Translations under genes and position numbers: made by a program
Assembly (NCBI GenBank): GCA_964494625.1
Contig: CAZBRT010000002.1
Location: 744,001 to 808,000, forward strand
Direction of reading: 5' to 3'
Origin: UBA2784 sp964494625
GTDB taxonomy: Bacteria > Pseudomonadota > Alphaproteobacteria > Micropepsales > Micropepsaceae
Length of the DNA stretch: 64,000 bases
In this document: piece by piece, positions 1 to 7,201 of the stretch
Layout of the letters: each line of letters starts with the position of its first letter
Numbering within the stretch: the stretch's first letter is position 1
Notes under the pieces: generated by a model
The model's input: only the letters and a program-made list of their open reading frames with translations
Told to the model about the DNA's origin: nothing
Databases searched by the model: none

Positions 1-62
1 ATCGTTGTCGTCCGGCGCATCATCAGGCGCAAACCTTTGCTGTGGGCCGGACCCCGCCCCCC

Positions 63-1730
63 TTACATGTTCGGATAATTGGGCCCACCCGAACCTTCCG
101 GGGTCACCCAATTGATGTTCTGCGACGGGTCCTTGATGTCGCAGGTTTTACAGTGGACGCAATTCTGCGCATTGATCTGAAAGCGCGGGTTCTGTCCAGC
201 GCCATCATAAACGACTTCATACACGCCGGCCGGGCAATAACTCTGGGCCGGTTCCGCATATATGGGCAGATTCACGTTAATGGGAACTGACGAGTCCTTG
301 AGCGTCAGGTGGACCGGCTGGTCCTCCTCGTGGTTGGTATTGGACAGGAACACGCTGGAAAGCCTGTCAAAACTGATGACGCCATCGGGTTTCGGGTAGG
401 CAATCGGCTTGTGTTTGGCCGCAGGCTCAGTCGAGGCCGCGTCCGTCTTACGGTGTTTTAATGTGCCAAAGGGTCCAAAGCCGAAGAGCTGGTTCGACCA
501 CATGTCCAGCGCGCCCAGGGGCACGCCGACCAACGTGCCAAAGCGGGTCCAGAGGGGTTTCACATTGCGGACGCGCTTCAGGTCCTTCGCAATCGGCGAG
601 TGCCGGACATTGGTCTCATAGCCGACGAGCTCGTCGTGCGAACGCCCCGCGCCCAAAGCCGCGAAAGCGGTTTCAGCGGCGAGCATGCCGCTTCGCATCG
701 CATTGTGGCTGCCCTTGATGCGCGGCACGTTCACAAATCCCGCCGAGCAGCCGATCAGGGCGCCGCCGGGGAATGCCAGTTTCGGAATGGACTGCCAGCC
801 GCCCTCGGTGATCGCACGCGCGCCATAGGAGAGACGCTTGCCGCCTTCGAGTTGATCGCGGATGAGCGGATGCTGCTTCATCCGCTGGAACTCCTCAAAC
901 GGCGAGAGATACGGGTTCTTGTAGTTGAGGTGGACAACAAAGCCGACCGAAATGAAGCCCCCCTTCATGTGATAGAGGAACGAGCCGCCGCCCGTGCCTG
1001 CCGACAGCGGCCAGCCCATCGTGTGCATGACAAGGCCGGGCTTGTGGCGGGCGGGATCCGCCTGCCAAAGTTCCTTCATGCCGATGCCGAATTTTTGAGG
1101 CTCGCTGTCCTTGTCGAGGCCATAGCGGGCGATCAACTGTTTGGCGAGCGAACCGCGCACGCCTTCGCCGATCAGCGTGTACTTGCCGAGGATATTCATG
1201 CCGGGCTGAAAGCTGTCCTTCGGCTTGCCGTCGCGGCCAACGCCCATATCCCCCGTCTGCACACCGATGATTTTGTCGCCGTCATAGAGAAGCCGGGATG
1301 CCGCAAAGCCGGGATAGATTTCAACGCCAAGCGCTTCGGCCTGCGTGCCCAGCCAGCGGCAGAGATTGCCAAGGCTCGCGACATAGTTCCCGTGATTGCT
1401 CATCAGTGGCGGAAACAGGAAATTCGGAATGCGCAATTGGCCTGCTGGCCCAAGATAATAGAACTTGTCCGCGGTCACCGGCGTGTCGAGCGGCGCGCCC
1501 TTGTCCTTCCAGTCCGGGATGAGGTCGTTCAGCGCGCAGGGATCAATGACCGCGCCCGAGAGAATATGCGCACCAATTTCGGACCCTTTCTCAAGGATGC
1601 AGACCGAGACGTCGCGGCCTTCTTCTGCGGCCAGCTGTTTCAGGCGGATGGCGGCAGACAGGCCCGCGGGGCCCGCGCCGACGATGACCACATCATATTC
1701 CATCGACTCGCGTTCAATTTCGCCGGTCAT
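63..1730 (-). CDS. Electron transfer flavoprotein-ubiquinone oxidoreductase
   Basis: This inner-membrane-associated flavoprotein passes electrons from electron transfer flavoprotein (fatty acid and amino acid oxidation) to ubiquinone. The product is about 555 residues, the usual size. An FAD-binding VGAGPAGL motif lies about 17 residues from the start. A C-terminal 4Fe-4S site is formed by one Cys near residue 499 and the CVHCKTC cluster near 524-530. I chose the ATG at 1730 (MTGEIERESMEYDVV) because family members begin shortly before the ...ESMEFDVVIVG block; an ATG at 1760 is possible. The gene stands alone on the minus strand, divergent from the uracil-DNA glycosylase. Downstream (positions 1-62) I see no supportable gene, only a possible ATG at 23 on the minus strand running off the window. 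Confidence 0.95.
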   Translation of the reverse strand: MTGEIERESMEYDVVIVGAGPAGLSAAIRLKQLAAEEGRDVSVCILEKGSEIGAHILSGAVIDPCALNDLIPDWKDKGAPLDTPVTADKFYYLGPAGQLRIPNFLFPPLMSNHGNYVASLGNLCRWLGTQAEALGVEIYPGFAASRLLYDGDKIIGVQTGDMGVGRDGKPKDSFQPGMNILGKYTLIGEGVRGSLAKQLIARYGLDKDSEPQKFGIGMKELWQADPARHKPGLVMHTMGWPLSAGTGGGSFLYHMKGGFISVGFVVHLNYKNPYLSPFEEFQRMKQHPLIRDQLEGGKRLSYGARAITEGGWQSIPKLAFPGGALIGCSAGFVNVPRIKGSHNAMRSGMLAAETAFAALGAGRSHDELVGYETNVRHSPIAKDLKRVRNVKPLWTRFGTLVGVPLGALDMWSNQLFGFGPFGTLKHRKTDAASTEPAAKHKPIAYPKPDGVISFDRLSSVFLSNTNHEEDQPVHLTLKDSSVPINVNLPIYAEPAQSYCPAGVYEVVYDGAGQNPRFQINAQNCVHCKTCDIKDPSQNINWVTPEGSGGPNYPNM

Positions 1731-1821
1731 TCCGCAATCCACCCCTTGCCGCGCCGCCATCAGCTACCTTTTGTGGAGAGGCTTTTGCCGCCGGTCAACA
1801 GGCGGTCCACTTCCAAAGCCT

Positions 1822-1849
1822 TTGCCGTCGGGTCAGCGTTGGCTATGGT
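1822..1849 (+). promoter_or_regulatory. Candidate sigma-70 promoter for uracil-DNA glycosylase, leaderless
   Basis: TTGCCG (1822-1827), a 16-nt spacer and TATGGT (1844-1849). The ATG at 1856 is only 6 nt beyond the -10 box, so transcription would begin at or within a base or two of the start codon, giving a leaderless mRNA. No Shine-Dalgarno sequence is visible, which fits. Inferred from sequence only. Confidence 0.4.
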
Positions 1850-1855
1850 CCGGCC

Positions 1856-2719
1856 ATGGCGGGCAATAATCCTCAATCAGACGAAGCGGTGCTGGATGGT
1901 CCCGGCGCGCTGGCAATGCTTGAGTGGCTTGCGTCTTTCCGAGCGGCAGATGCCGTGCTGGAAACACCGCAGAACCGGCTTGCGGATGAAGTCGCCCCGG
2001 CTTTCGGCGCGCCCGCAGAATCAGATGGTACTGCTCCCGCGCCCGAGGCGATTGCGATTCCGGTTGCGCGCGCAAAAGTCGCGCCGGATTCGGGCGACGT
2101 TGCCGAGGCAGGTTCGCTCGCTGAAGCCCAGCGTGCCGCAGCAGCTGCGACCTCGCTTGCCGAATTGCGCGAGGCCATTGCCCATTTTGACGGCACTGCG
2201 CTTAAGGCGGGCGCACGCAATCTCGTCTTTGCCGACGGTAACCCGCAGGCGGCGCTCATGCTCGTCGGCGAGGCGCCGGGCCGCGATGAGGATGCCGTAG
2301 GGCGTCCCTTTGTGGGCGCATCCGGCCAGTTGCTGGATCGTATCCTTGCGGCTGCGGGCCTCGACCGCACGCAGGTCTATATCACCAATGTGCTGCCCTG
2401 GCGGCCGCCGGAGAACCGCGAGCCGTCGCTGGCGGAGGCGTCGCTTTTCCTGCCCTTCCTGAAGCGCCATATCGCGCTGGTGGCCCCGCGCATCGTTCTG
2501 GCGCTGGGGGCAACCTCGATGCGGCATCTGTTCAATACCGCCGAGGGCATCACGCGGATGCGCGGAAAATGGCAGGAGCTTTTGATCGAGGACAAAGCGA
2601 TCCCCGCCATGGCGACGTTTCATCCCGCTGCCCTGCTGCGCAATGCCCTCAACAAGCGCTATGTCTGGCGCGACATGCTTGAGGTGACGGCGCGGCTTTC
2701 CGCCCTTGAACAACAATGA
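1856..2719 (+). CDS. Uracil-DNA glycosylase, family-4-like, without Fe-S cysteines
   Basis: Predicted to remove uracil from DNA at the start of base excision repair. The 287-residue product has an Ala/Pro-rich N-terminal region (about 1-120). The UDG fold follows, with motif GEAPGRDEDAVGRPFVGASG (about residues 138-157) and the C-terminal HPAALLR motif. Family-4 enzymes normally bind a 4Fe-4S cluster through four cysteines, but this protein contains no cysteine at all; for example FDGTALK stands where relatives read FDGCALK. The cluster must be absent. The gene overlaps moaB by 4 bp (ATGA), so the two are probably co-translated. Activity is inferred from the family. Confidence 0.85.
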   Translation: MAGNNPQSDEAVLDGPGALAMLEWLASFRAADAVLETPQNRLADEVAPAFGAPAESDGTAPAPEAIAIPVARAKVAPDSGDVAEAGSLAEAQRAAAAATSLAELREAIAHFDGTALKAGARNLVFADGNPQAALMLVGEAPGRDEDAVGRPFVGASGQLLDRILAAAGLDRTQVYITNVLPWRPPENREPSLAEASLFLPFLKRHIALVAPRIVLALGATSMRHLFNTAEGITRMRGKWQELLIEDKAIPAMATFHPAALLRNALNKRYVWRDMLEVTARLSALEQQ

Positions 2720-3303
2720 TGGCTGAACCCATGTCACGCATTGATGGTGCCCGCAAATTCCTGCCGCTCAACATCGCGGTGCTGACGATCACCGACACGC
2801 GCACGCTGGCGGAGGACAAGTCGGGCGATCTTCTGGCCGCGCGCATCCGCGATGCGGGCCACACGGTTTTCGACCGGGCGCTGGTGCGCGATGAAGTGCC
2901 CGCAATTGTCGAAAAGCTGAAAGGCTGGATTGCCGATCCGAAGATTGACGCCGTGATCTCCACCGGCGGCACGGGGCTGACCGGGCGCGATGTGACGCCG
3001 GAAGCCTTCCGCAAAGTGTTTGAGAAGGAGATCGACGGCTTTGCCGCCGTGTTCCACCAGATCTCGTTTGGCACGGTCGGCACTTCCACGCTGCAGTCGC
3101 GCGCCTGCGCAGGCGTTGCGGGCGGCACCTATCTGTTTGCGTTGCCGGGCTCGTCGGGTGCGGTCAAGGATGCATGGGACGGCATCCTGAAGCATCAATT
3201 CGACAGCCGCCACATGCCCTGCAATTTCGCCGAGATCATGCCGCGCCTGCAGGAGCATATGCCCGACGGCGGCAAGCGCGGCAAAGCGCCCAAAACCGCC
3301 TGA
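2716..3303 (+). CDS. moaB: Molybdenum cofactor biosynthesis protein MoaB
   Basis: MoaB/MogA-fold protein (195 residues) expected to act in adenylylation of molybdopterin during molybdenum cofactor synthesis, in the cytoplasm. The sequence shows the MoCF-binding signatures STGGTGLTGRDVTPEA (about 87-102) and a LPGSSGAV loop (about 147-154). The start ATG at 2716 overlaps the UDG stop (ATGA); in-frame ATGs at 2719 and 2731 are alternatives, since the first residues are not conserved in type. No other Mo-cofactor genes are in the window. The Lys/Arg-rich C-terminal tail is unremarkable. Confidence 0.92.
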   Translation: MMAEPMSRIDGARKFLPLNIAVLTITDTRTLAEDKSGDLLAARIRDAGHTVFDRALVRDEVPAIVEKLKGWIADPKIDAVISTGGTGLTGRDVTPEAFRKVFEKEIDGFAAVFHQISFGTVGTSTLQSRACAGVAGGTYLFALPGSSGAVKDAWDGILKHQFDSRHMPCNFAEIMPRLQEHMPDGGKRGKAPKTA

Positions 3304-3305
3304 TC

Positions 3306-3728
3306 TCAATTGCGCTTGAGCGCGCCCGTTGCCGCCATCGGAATGAGCCAGCCCAAGAGCAGGCCCGTGTTCGATATGATGTTCGTGGCAAAGCCCGTGT
3401 GCGCCGACAGGTAACCATCGACGACATACCAGACAAGGATGGCGAGCGTCGCCAGTTGCCAGATGGGCCGCGCCCTGTCACCCAGCATCAAGGCAGCCTT
3501 GATGATGACGAAATACGCCATGCCCAGACCGAGCGTGACCGCGCCCATCAAGGCAATCGAAAAACGTGTATGCGGATCAAGCACCAGCCCCTCATCCCTG
3601 CCGATGGCTGCAAAGACAAGACGCGCAATGTCACCGCCAGCCGCGTGACCGCCGACGGCCAACACAATCCCGAAAAGCACAACGACCAGGCACCAGATGT
3701 TCAGCCAGTTTTTCCAGAAGGGGGACAT
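3306..3728 (-). CDS. Small four-helix membrane protein, unknown function
   Basis: I do not recognise a named family. The 140-residue product begins MSPFWKNWLN and has four hydrophobic segments at about residues 8-28, 47-72, 82-100 and 107-126, with a short polar loop (DEGLVLDPHTRFS) between the first two. GGAG lies 6 nt upstream of the ATG at 3728, favouring it over the in-frame ATG at 3815. The gene converges on moaB with a gap of only 2 bp between stop codons. Length and topology suggest a small integral inner-membrane protein. The coding call is firm; function is unknown. Confidence 0.75.
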   Translation of the reverse strand: MSPFWKNWLNIWCLVVVLFGIVLAVGGHAAGGDIARLVFAAIGRDEGLVLDPHTRFSIALMGAVTLGLGMAYFVIIKAALMLGDRARPIWQLATLAILVWYVVDGYLSAHTGFATNIISNTGLLLGWLIPMAATGALKRN

Positions 3729-3830
3729 GGGGGCTCCGTCGTTGACGTGTTCCAAGGACAAGATATTTCGCCCTCCCTCCTGGGAGATCTGAGCAACGAG
3801 GATGATATGTAGCACTCGCTACATTTCCTG

Positions 3831-4409
3831 TCAAATGATGCGGCGGCCGGGTTTTGTGAGGCGAAACAGGTCCTCTGCCTCATCGACATCGCCAAGCGTA
3901 TCAAGCATTTCCACGCGCCAATTGCCGGGCAGCGTGCCAAGCGTGTCCGCAAGCGTGTGCGGCGAGGACCAGCGCACACTGCGGAAAAGGGGCGGTGTTG
4001 CTTGCGTGCGCCTGAGGCCGATCAGCCAATAGCCGCCATCTTCTGCGGGGCCGATCACCGCATCGGCACGGCCAAGCGCCGCAAAGGCGCGCGCGACATG
4101 CGCCCGCGATATGTCCGGGCAATCAGTGCCGATGATGACAATCGCCCCCTTCATTGCCATTCGAAACACCCGCGACATGCGGGCGCCCAGATCGCCGCGC
4201 CCCTGCACCAGCACCTCTGCGCCAAACGGATGAATGTCAGGAGTTGCAGCAATCCGCGTCTGCCAGCGCGCATCGCTTACGCGCGTGATTGTCCGCGTGA
4301 GAAGCGCGCGATAGGTCTTGAGTGCGCCCACTGCACCAATGCCCCGCGCGAGCCGCGTCTTCACCCGACCCATCTGCGGCGCGCGCGCAAAGATGATGAG
4401 CGTCTTCAC
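3831..4409 (-). CDS. DUF2064 / TIGR04282-type glycosyltransferase-like protein
   Basis: A 192-residue cytoplasmic nucleotide-diphospho-sugar-transferase-fold protein. It opens VKTLIIFARAPQMGRVKTRL, the characteristic DUF2064 N-terminus, and carries IIGTDCPDI (about 100-108) and GPAEDGGYWLIGL (about 126-138). The family is often labelled arsenosugar biosynthesis glycosyltransferase, but no arsenic methylase (ArsM) or radical SAM ArsS is nearby, so that label should not be taken literally. The GTG start at 4409 overlaps the stop of the upstream glycosyltransferase by 4 bp (GTGA), indicating translational coupling; the in-frame ATG at 4454 lies inside the neighbour and is less likely. Confidence 0.85.
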   Translation of the reverse strand: MKTLIIFARAPQMGRVKTRLARGIGAVGALKTYRALLTRTITRVSDARWQTRIAATPDIHPFGAEVLVQGRGDLGARMSRVFRMAMKGAIVIIGTDCPDISRAHVARAFAALGRADAVIGPAEDGGYWLIGLRRTQATPPLFRSVRWSSPHTLADTLGTLPGNWRVEMLDTLGDVDEAEDLFRLTKPGRRII

Positions 4410-5083
4410 CGATAGAGCCTCGCCAGGCGCTCGGGCGACACGCCGAATTTCCAAAGGCCGAGAATGAAGAGATTGCGCATCGGCCTTCGCACATAGCCAT
4501 CCCGCCTGTAGCGTGCGGCACTTGTGGTCGCGCGGGCGTCGAGACGAACCAGCCGGCGGCGCGTGAGGCGCCTGATGAAATCAACATCCTCCATCAGCGC
4601 CAGCGGCCTGAAGCCCCCAGTCGCCTCGTAGAGTGATTTCGATATGAGCAATCCCTGATCGCCATAAGGCAGTGCAAAAAGCCGACAGCGCCAGGCCACC
4701 ATCCACTCCAGAAACCTGCCGCGCTTGCGTGGTTCATCAAGCGCGAAGCGGAAATAGGCAGCCTTCGCCTCGCCATGCTCGCGGATGAAGCGCATCGCCT
4801 CATCCTCCCATCCCTGGGCCAGGACCGTGTCGGCGTGGAGAAAAAGCAGGAAGGGGCCACGGGCAACGCTCGCGCCTGCCGCCAATTGACGGCCCCTGCC
4901 CTTCTCCGACGTCACAAAGATCGCGCCGGCATCATCGGCAATCGCGAACGTGTCATCGCTTGAGCCGCCATCGGCGATGATTACTTCGCGCACGAGCCCG
5001 CGCATCGACGCTTCAATGAGCGCCGTCAGGGTGGGCACGAGATGGTCCGCGGCGTTCAGGGCGGGAATCACGACCGAGATCAT
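4406..5083 (-). CDS. Glycosyltransferase family 2, TIGR04283-type
   Basis: GT-A-fold glycosyltransferase of about 225 residues. The N-terminus MISVVIPALNAADHL is the classic GT2 start. IIADGGSSDDT (about 36-46) is the nucleotide-sugar loop, and LFLHADT (about 82-88) is the DXD-like metal site. No membrane helix is evident. It pairs with the DUF2064 gene downstream (4-bp overlap), a combination found across many bacteria and named for arsenosugar synthesis, though the acceptor is unknown here. I prefer the ATG at 5083, directly before the conserved block; an ATG at 5098 adds five residues. Confidence 0.88.
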   Translation of the reverse strand: MISVVIPALNAADHLVPTLTALIEASMRGLVREVIIADGGSSDDTFAIADDAGAIFVTSEKGRGRQLAAGASVARGPFLLFLHADTVLAQGWEDEAMRFIREHGEAKAAYFRFALDEPRKRGRFLEWMVAWRCRLFALPYGDQGLLISKSLYEATGGFRPLALMEDVDFIRRLTRRRLVRLDARATTSAARYRRDGYVRRPMRNLFILGLWKFGVSPERLARLYR

Positions 5084-5164
5084 GGACAAGCTTCGCAAGG
5101 GTTATGGGCCTCCTTCAATCAAGCCTGTGGGGTTGATGTGCCACTTTCCTACCACGCCTTGTTC

Positions 5165-5193
5165 TTGATTTGTTCACAATCCCCGCCTAGGTT
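5165..5193 (+). promoter_or_regulatory. Candidate sigma-70 promoter for the SPL-type radical SAM gene, leaderless
   Basis: TTGATT (5165-5170), a 17-nt spacer and TAGGTT (5188-5193). The ATG follows 6 nt later at 5200, so the transcript would begin at about the start codon. No ribosome-binding site is present upstream, consistent with a leaderless message. Confidence 0.4.
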
Positions 5194-5199
5194 TTCCTT

Positions 5200-6351
5200 A
5201 TGCGGCACATGGCACAGACACGCTTTGTCGATGAGCGAAAGGGCCTTTCATCCGGGGCATCGCCGGAGGGAAATCTGCGCACGCTGCATCCGGGCGCGGA
5301 TCGCGGGCGCGGCACACTCTCCAACAATGCCGGACGCTTTGAGGCGCTCACCCGTGTGCTTGGTGATGACGGTTGGGGCCTTTTCGACGAGGAAGCACCC
5401 AAGCTCGATACGCAATTCCTGCGGGACACGTCGCGCAGCATCATCGCGCGCAACCAGTCGCCCGATCTTTCGTTTGACCGCTCGATCAATCCTTACAAGG
5501 GCTGCGAGCATGGCTGCGTCTATTGTTTCGCGCGGCCGACGCATGCGTATCTCGGCCTGTCGCCGGGAATGGATTTCGAATCCCGCATTTTCGTCAAACC
5601 CAATGCAGCGGAATTGCTGCGCGGCGAACTCGCCAACCCCGCCTATGAGTGCAAGACGATCGCAATCGGCACGAACACCGATCCCTATCAACCCGGCGAG
5701 CGGCGCCACCGCATCACGCGCAGCCTTCTGGAAGTGCTTGCCGCGCACAATCATCCTGTTGCCATCGTCACCAAGTCGCATCTGGTGACGCGCGACATCG
5801 ACATATTGGGACCGATGGCCGAGAAGGGACTGGTGAAGGTCGCCCTTTCTGTCACCACGCTTGACCGCAAGCTTGCCCGCACGATGGAGCCGCGCGCGGC
5901 TGCGCCCGAGCGGCGCATTGATGCGATCCGCGTACTGGCGCAAGCGGGCATTCCGGCGGCAGTCATGGTCGCGCCCGTCATTCCCGCGCTCAATGATGCG
6001 GAGATGGAGACGATCCTTGAGCGCGCGCGCGATGCGGGCGCTTCATCTGCCGGATACATCGTCTTGAGGCTGCCGCTTGAGATCAAAGACCTCTTCCGCG
6101 AATGGCTGGAGGCGCGTGCGCCGGGCAAGGCCGCCCATGTGATGGCGCTCATCCGCGGCATGCGCAATGGCCGTGACTATGATCCGCAATGGGGCACGCG
6201 CATGAAGGGCACCGGGCCTTATGCCGAAATGCTGGGCCAGCGCTTCCGCCTTGCGGTCAAGCGCCTGCAACTCAACCGGCCGCGGCCGCCGCTCAATACG
6301 CAGTTGTTCGCGCGGCCCAGGCCCGTGACGGGGCAGCTGCAATTGTTCTGA
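5200..6351 (+). CDS. SPL-family (PA0069-like) radical SAM protein
   Basis: A 383-residue radical SAM protein related to spore photoproduct lyase. The 4Fe-4S motif CEHGCVYC lies at about residues 102-109, within INPYKGCEHGCVYCFARPTH. YLGLSPGMDFESRIF follows, as in the PA0069 family of Gram-negative bacteria. Further hallmarks are IGTNTDPYQPGE, VTKSHLVTRDID and a C-terminal DYDPQWGTRMKGTGPYA block. The substrate is unknown; members in non-sporulating bacteria are not shown to repair spore photoproduct. The gene is isolated, flanked by a divergent glycosyltransferase and co-directional rnhB 47 bp downstream. Confidence 0.9.
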   Translation: MRHMAQTRFVDERKGLSSGASPEGNLRTLHPGADRGRGTLSNNAGRFEALTRVLGDDGWGLFDEEAPKLDTQFLRDTSRSIIARNQSPDLSFDRSINPYKGCEHGCVYCFARPTHAYLGLSPGMDFESRIFVKPNAAELLRGELANPAYECKTIAIGTNTDPYQPGERRHRITRSLLEVLAAHNHPVAIVTKSHLVTRDIDILGPMAEKGLVKVALSVTTLDRKLARTMEPRAAAPERRIDAIRVLAQAGIPAAVMVAPVIPALNDAEMETILERARDAGASSAGYIVLRLPLEIKDLFREWLEARAPGKAAHVMALIRGMRNGRDYDPQWGTRMKGTGPYAEMLGQRFRLAVKRLQLNRPRPPLNTQLFARPRPVTGQLQLF

Positions 6352-6398
6352 ACGGCGAATTTCAGCGCGTGGGCGAATCACACTAGATTCCGCGCCCC

Positions 6399-7079
6399 AT
6401 GGGAGAAACTTCCGCCGACAGCATCCTGCCCGGGCTTGAGCCATCTCTCAGCGACGGGCCAGACTTTGCGCACGAGCTTGCGTTTGCGCGGGTGCATGGA
6501 TCGCCCATTGCCGGCATTGACGAGGCGGGGCGAGGCCCCTGGGCTGGGCCGGTTGTGGCGGCGGCCGTCATTCTCGACCCCGGCGTGGTGATTGCAGGCG
6601 TTGACGATTCAAAGCGCCTGACACCCAAAAAGCGCGCAGCCCTTTCCGAACTCATCCAGGAAAAGGCGCTGGCTTTTGCCGTCGCCTATGTACGGGCGCG
6701 CGAGATCGATGAACTCAACATCCGCCGGGCGACGCATCTTGCCATGACACGCGCCTACAATGTGCTTGCGCGCAAGCTGAAACCCGCGGGCGTCCTGATC
6801 GACGGCAATGATTTGCCTGAACTTCCTGTGCCGTCGCGCGCGCTGGTGCGCGGCGACCGGCTGTCATTGTCAATCGCGGCGGCGTCCATCCTGGCAAAAG
6901 TCTCGCGCGATAATCTGATGATCGCGATGGACGAGAGTTTTCCCGGCTATGGTTTTGCCGACCACAAGGGCTATGGCACGCCCAAGCATGCTGAGGCACT
7001 GAACCGGCTGGGGGCAAGCAACCTTCATCGCCGCTCATTCGAACCGGTGCGTCAGGTGATCCAAAAAATTTCCGGGTAG
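6399..7079 (+). CDS. rnhB: Ribonuclease HII
   Basis: Degrades the RNA strand of RNA-DNA hybrids and nicks at single ribonucleotides in DNA. The 226-residue product has the RNase HII core: IAGIDEAGRGPWAGPV (about 38-53) with its metal-binding Asp/Glu, DDSKRLT (about 69-75), and AAASILAKVSRD (about 160-171). It ends with the GYGTPKH and HRRSFEPV segments. The N-terminal 35 residues precede the catalytic fold. A TAGATT -10-like box at 6384-6389 ends 9 nt before the ATG, so the message may have almost no leader. In many alphaproteobacteria rnhB sits just upstream of ccrM, as here. Confidence 0.95.
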   Translation: MGETSADSILPGLEPSLSDGPDFAHELAFARVHGSPIAGIDEAGRGPWAGPVVAAAVILDPGVVIAGVDDSKRLTPKKRAALSELIQEKALAFAVAYVRAREIDELNIRRATHLAMTRAYNVLARKLKPAGVLIDGNDLPELPVPSRALVRGDRLSLSIAAASILAKVSRDNLMIAMDESFPGYGFADHKGYGTPKHAEALNRLGASNLHRRSFEPVRQVIQKISG

Positions 7080-7101
7080 ACACAACATCTGGTGGGTCGC
7101 G

Positions 7102-7168
7102 GATTCCGGAGACTCAATTCAACTCTTTGATTCAAAACGGACTCTTGACGGCGAGTCCCGCCTGACTC
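7102..7168 (+). promoter_or_regulatory. Cluster of six GANTC (CcrM) sites in the ccrM leader
   Basis: Six GANTC pentamers fall in 67 bp: GATTC 7102-7106, GACTC 7111-7115, GATTC 7129-7133, GACTC 7140-7144, GAGTC 7153-7157 and GACTC 7164-7168. GANTC is the target of the methyltransferase encoded 34 bp downstream. In Caulobacter, GANTC sites in the ccrM promoter region link its transcription to methylation state. This array is consistent with methylation-sensitive autoregulation, possibly through a GcrA-type regulator. A TTGACG at 7145-7150 could serve as a -35 element, but no good -10 is visible. I see no clear CtrA TTAA-N7-TTAA site. Confidence 0.65.
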
Positions 7169-7201
7169 AGGCTCCCCCCAACAAAAAGAGTGGGGATCTT
7201 C

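Noticed and set aside
600..2300. A 566-codon plus-strand frame opposite the ETF-ubiquinone oxidoreductase gene
   Set aside because: It is antisense to a clear enzyme and runs into the UDG gene; its translation shows no domain. Judged a shadow of the high-GC coding frame.
3831..5083. An arsenosugar biosynthesis locus
   Set aside because: Only the two glycosyltransferase-like genes are present; the families are widespread without arsenic chemistry, so the pathway name was not adopted.
7102..7168. A CtrA binding site in the ccrM promoter
   Set aside because: No TTAA-N7-TTAA or close variant was visible, despite CtrA control of ccrM in Caulobacter.
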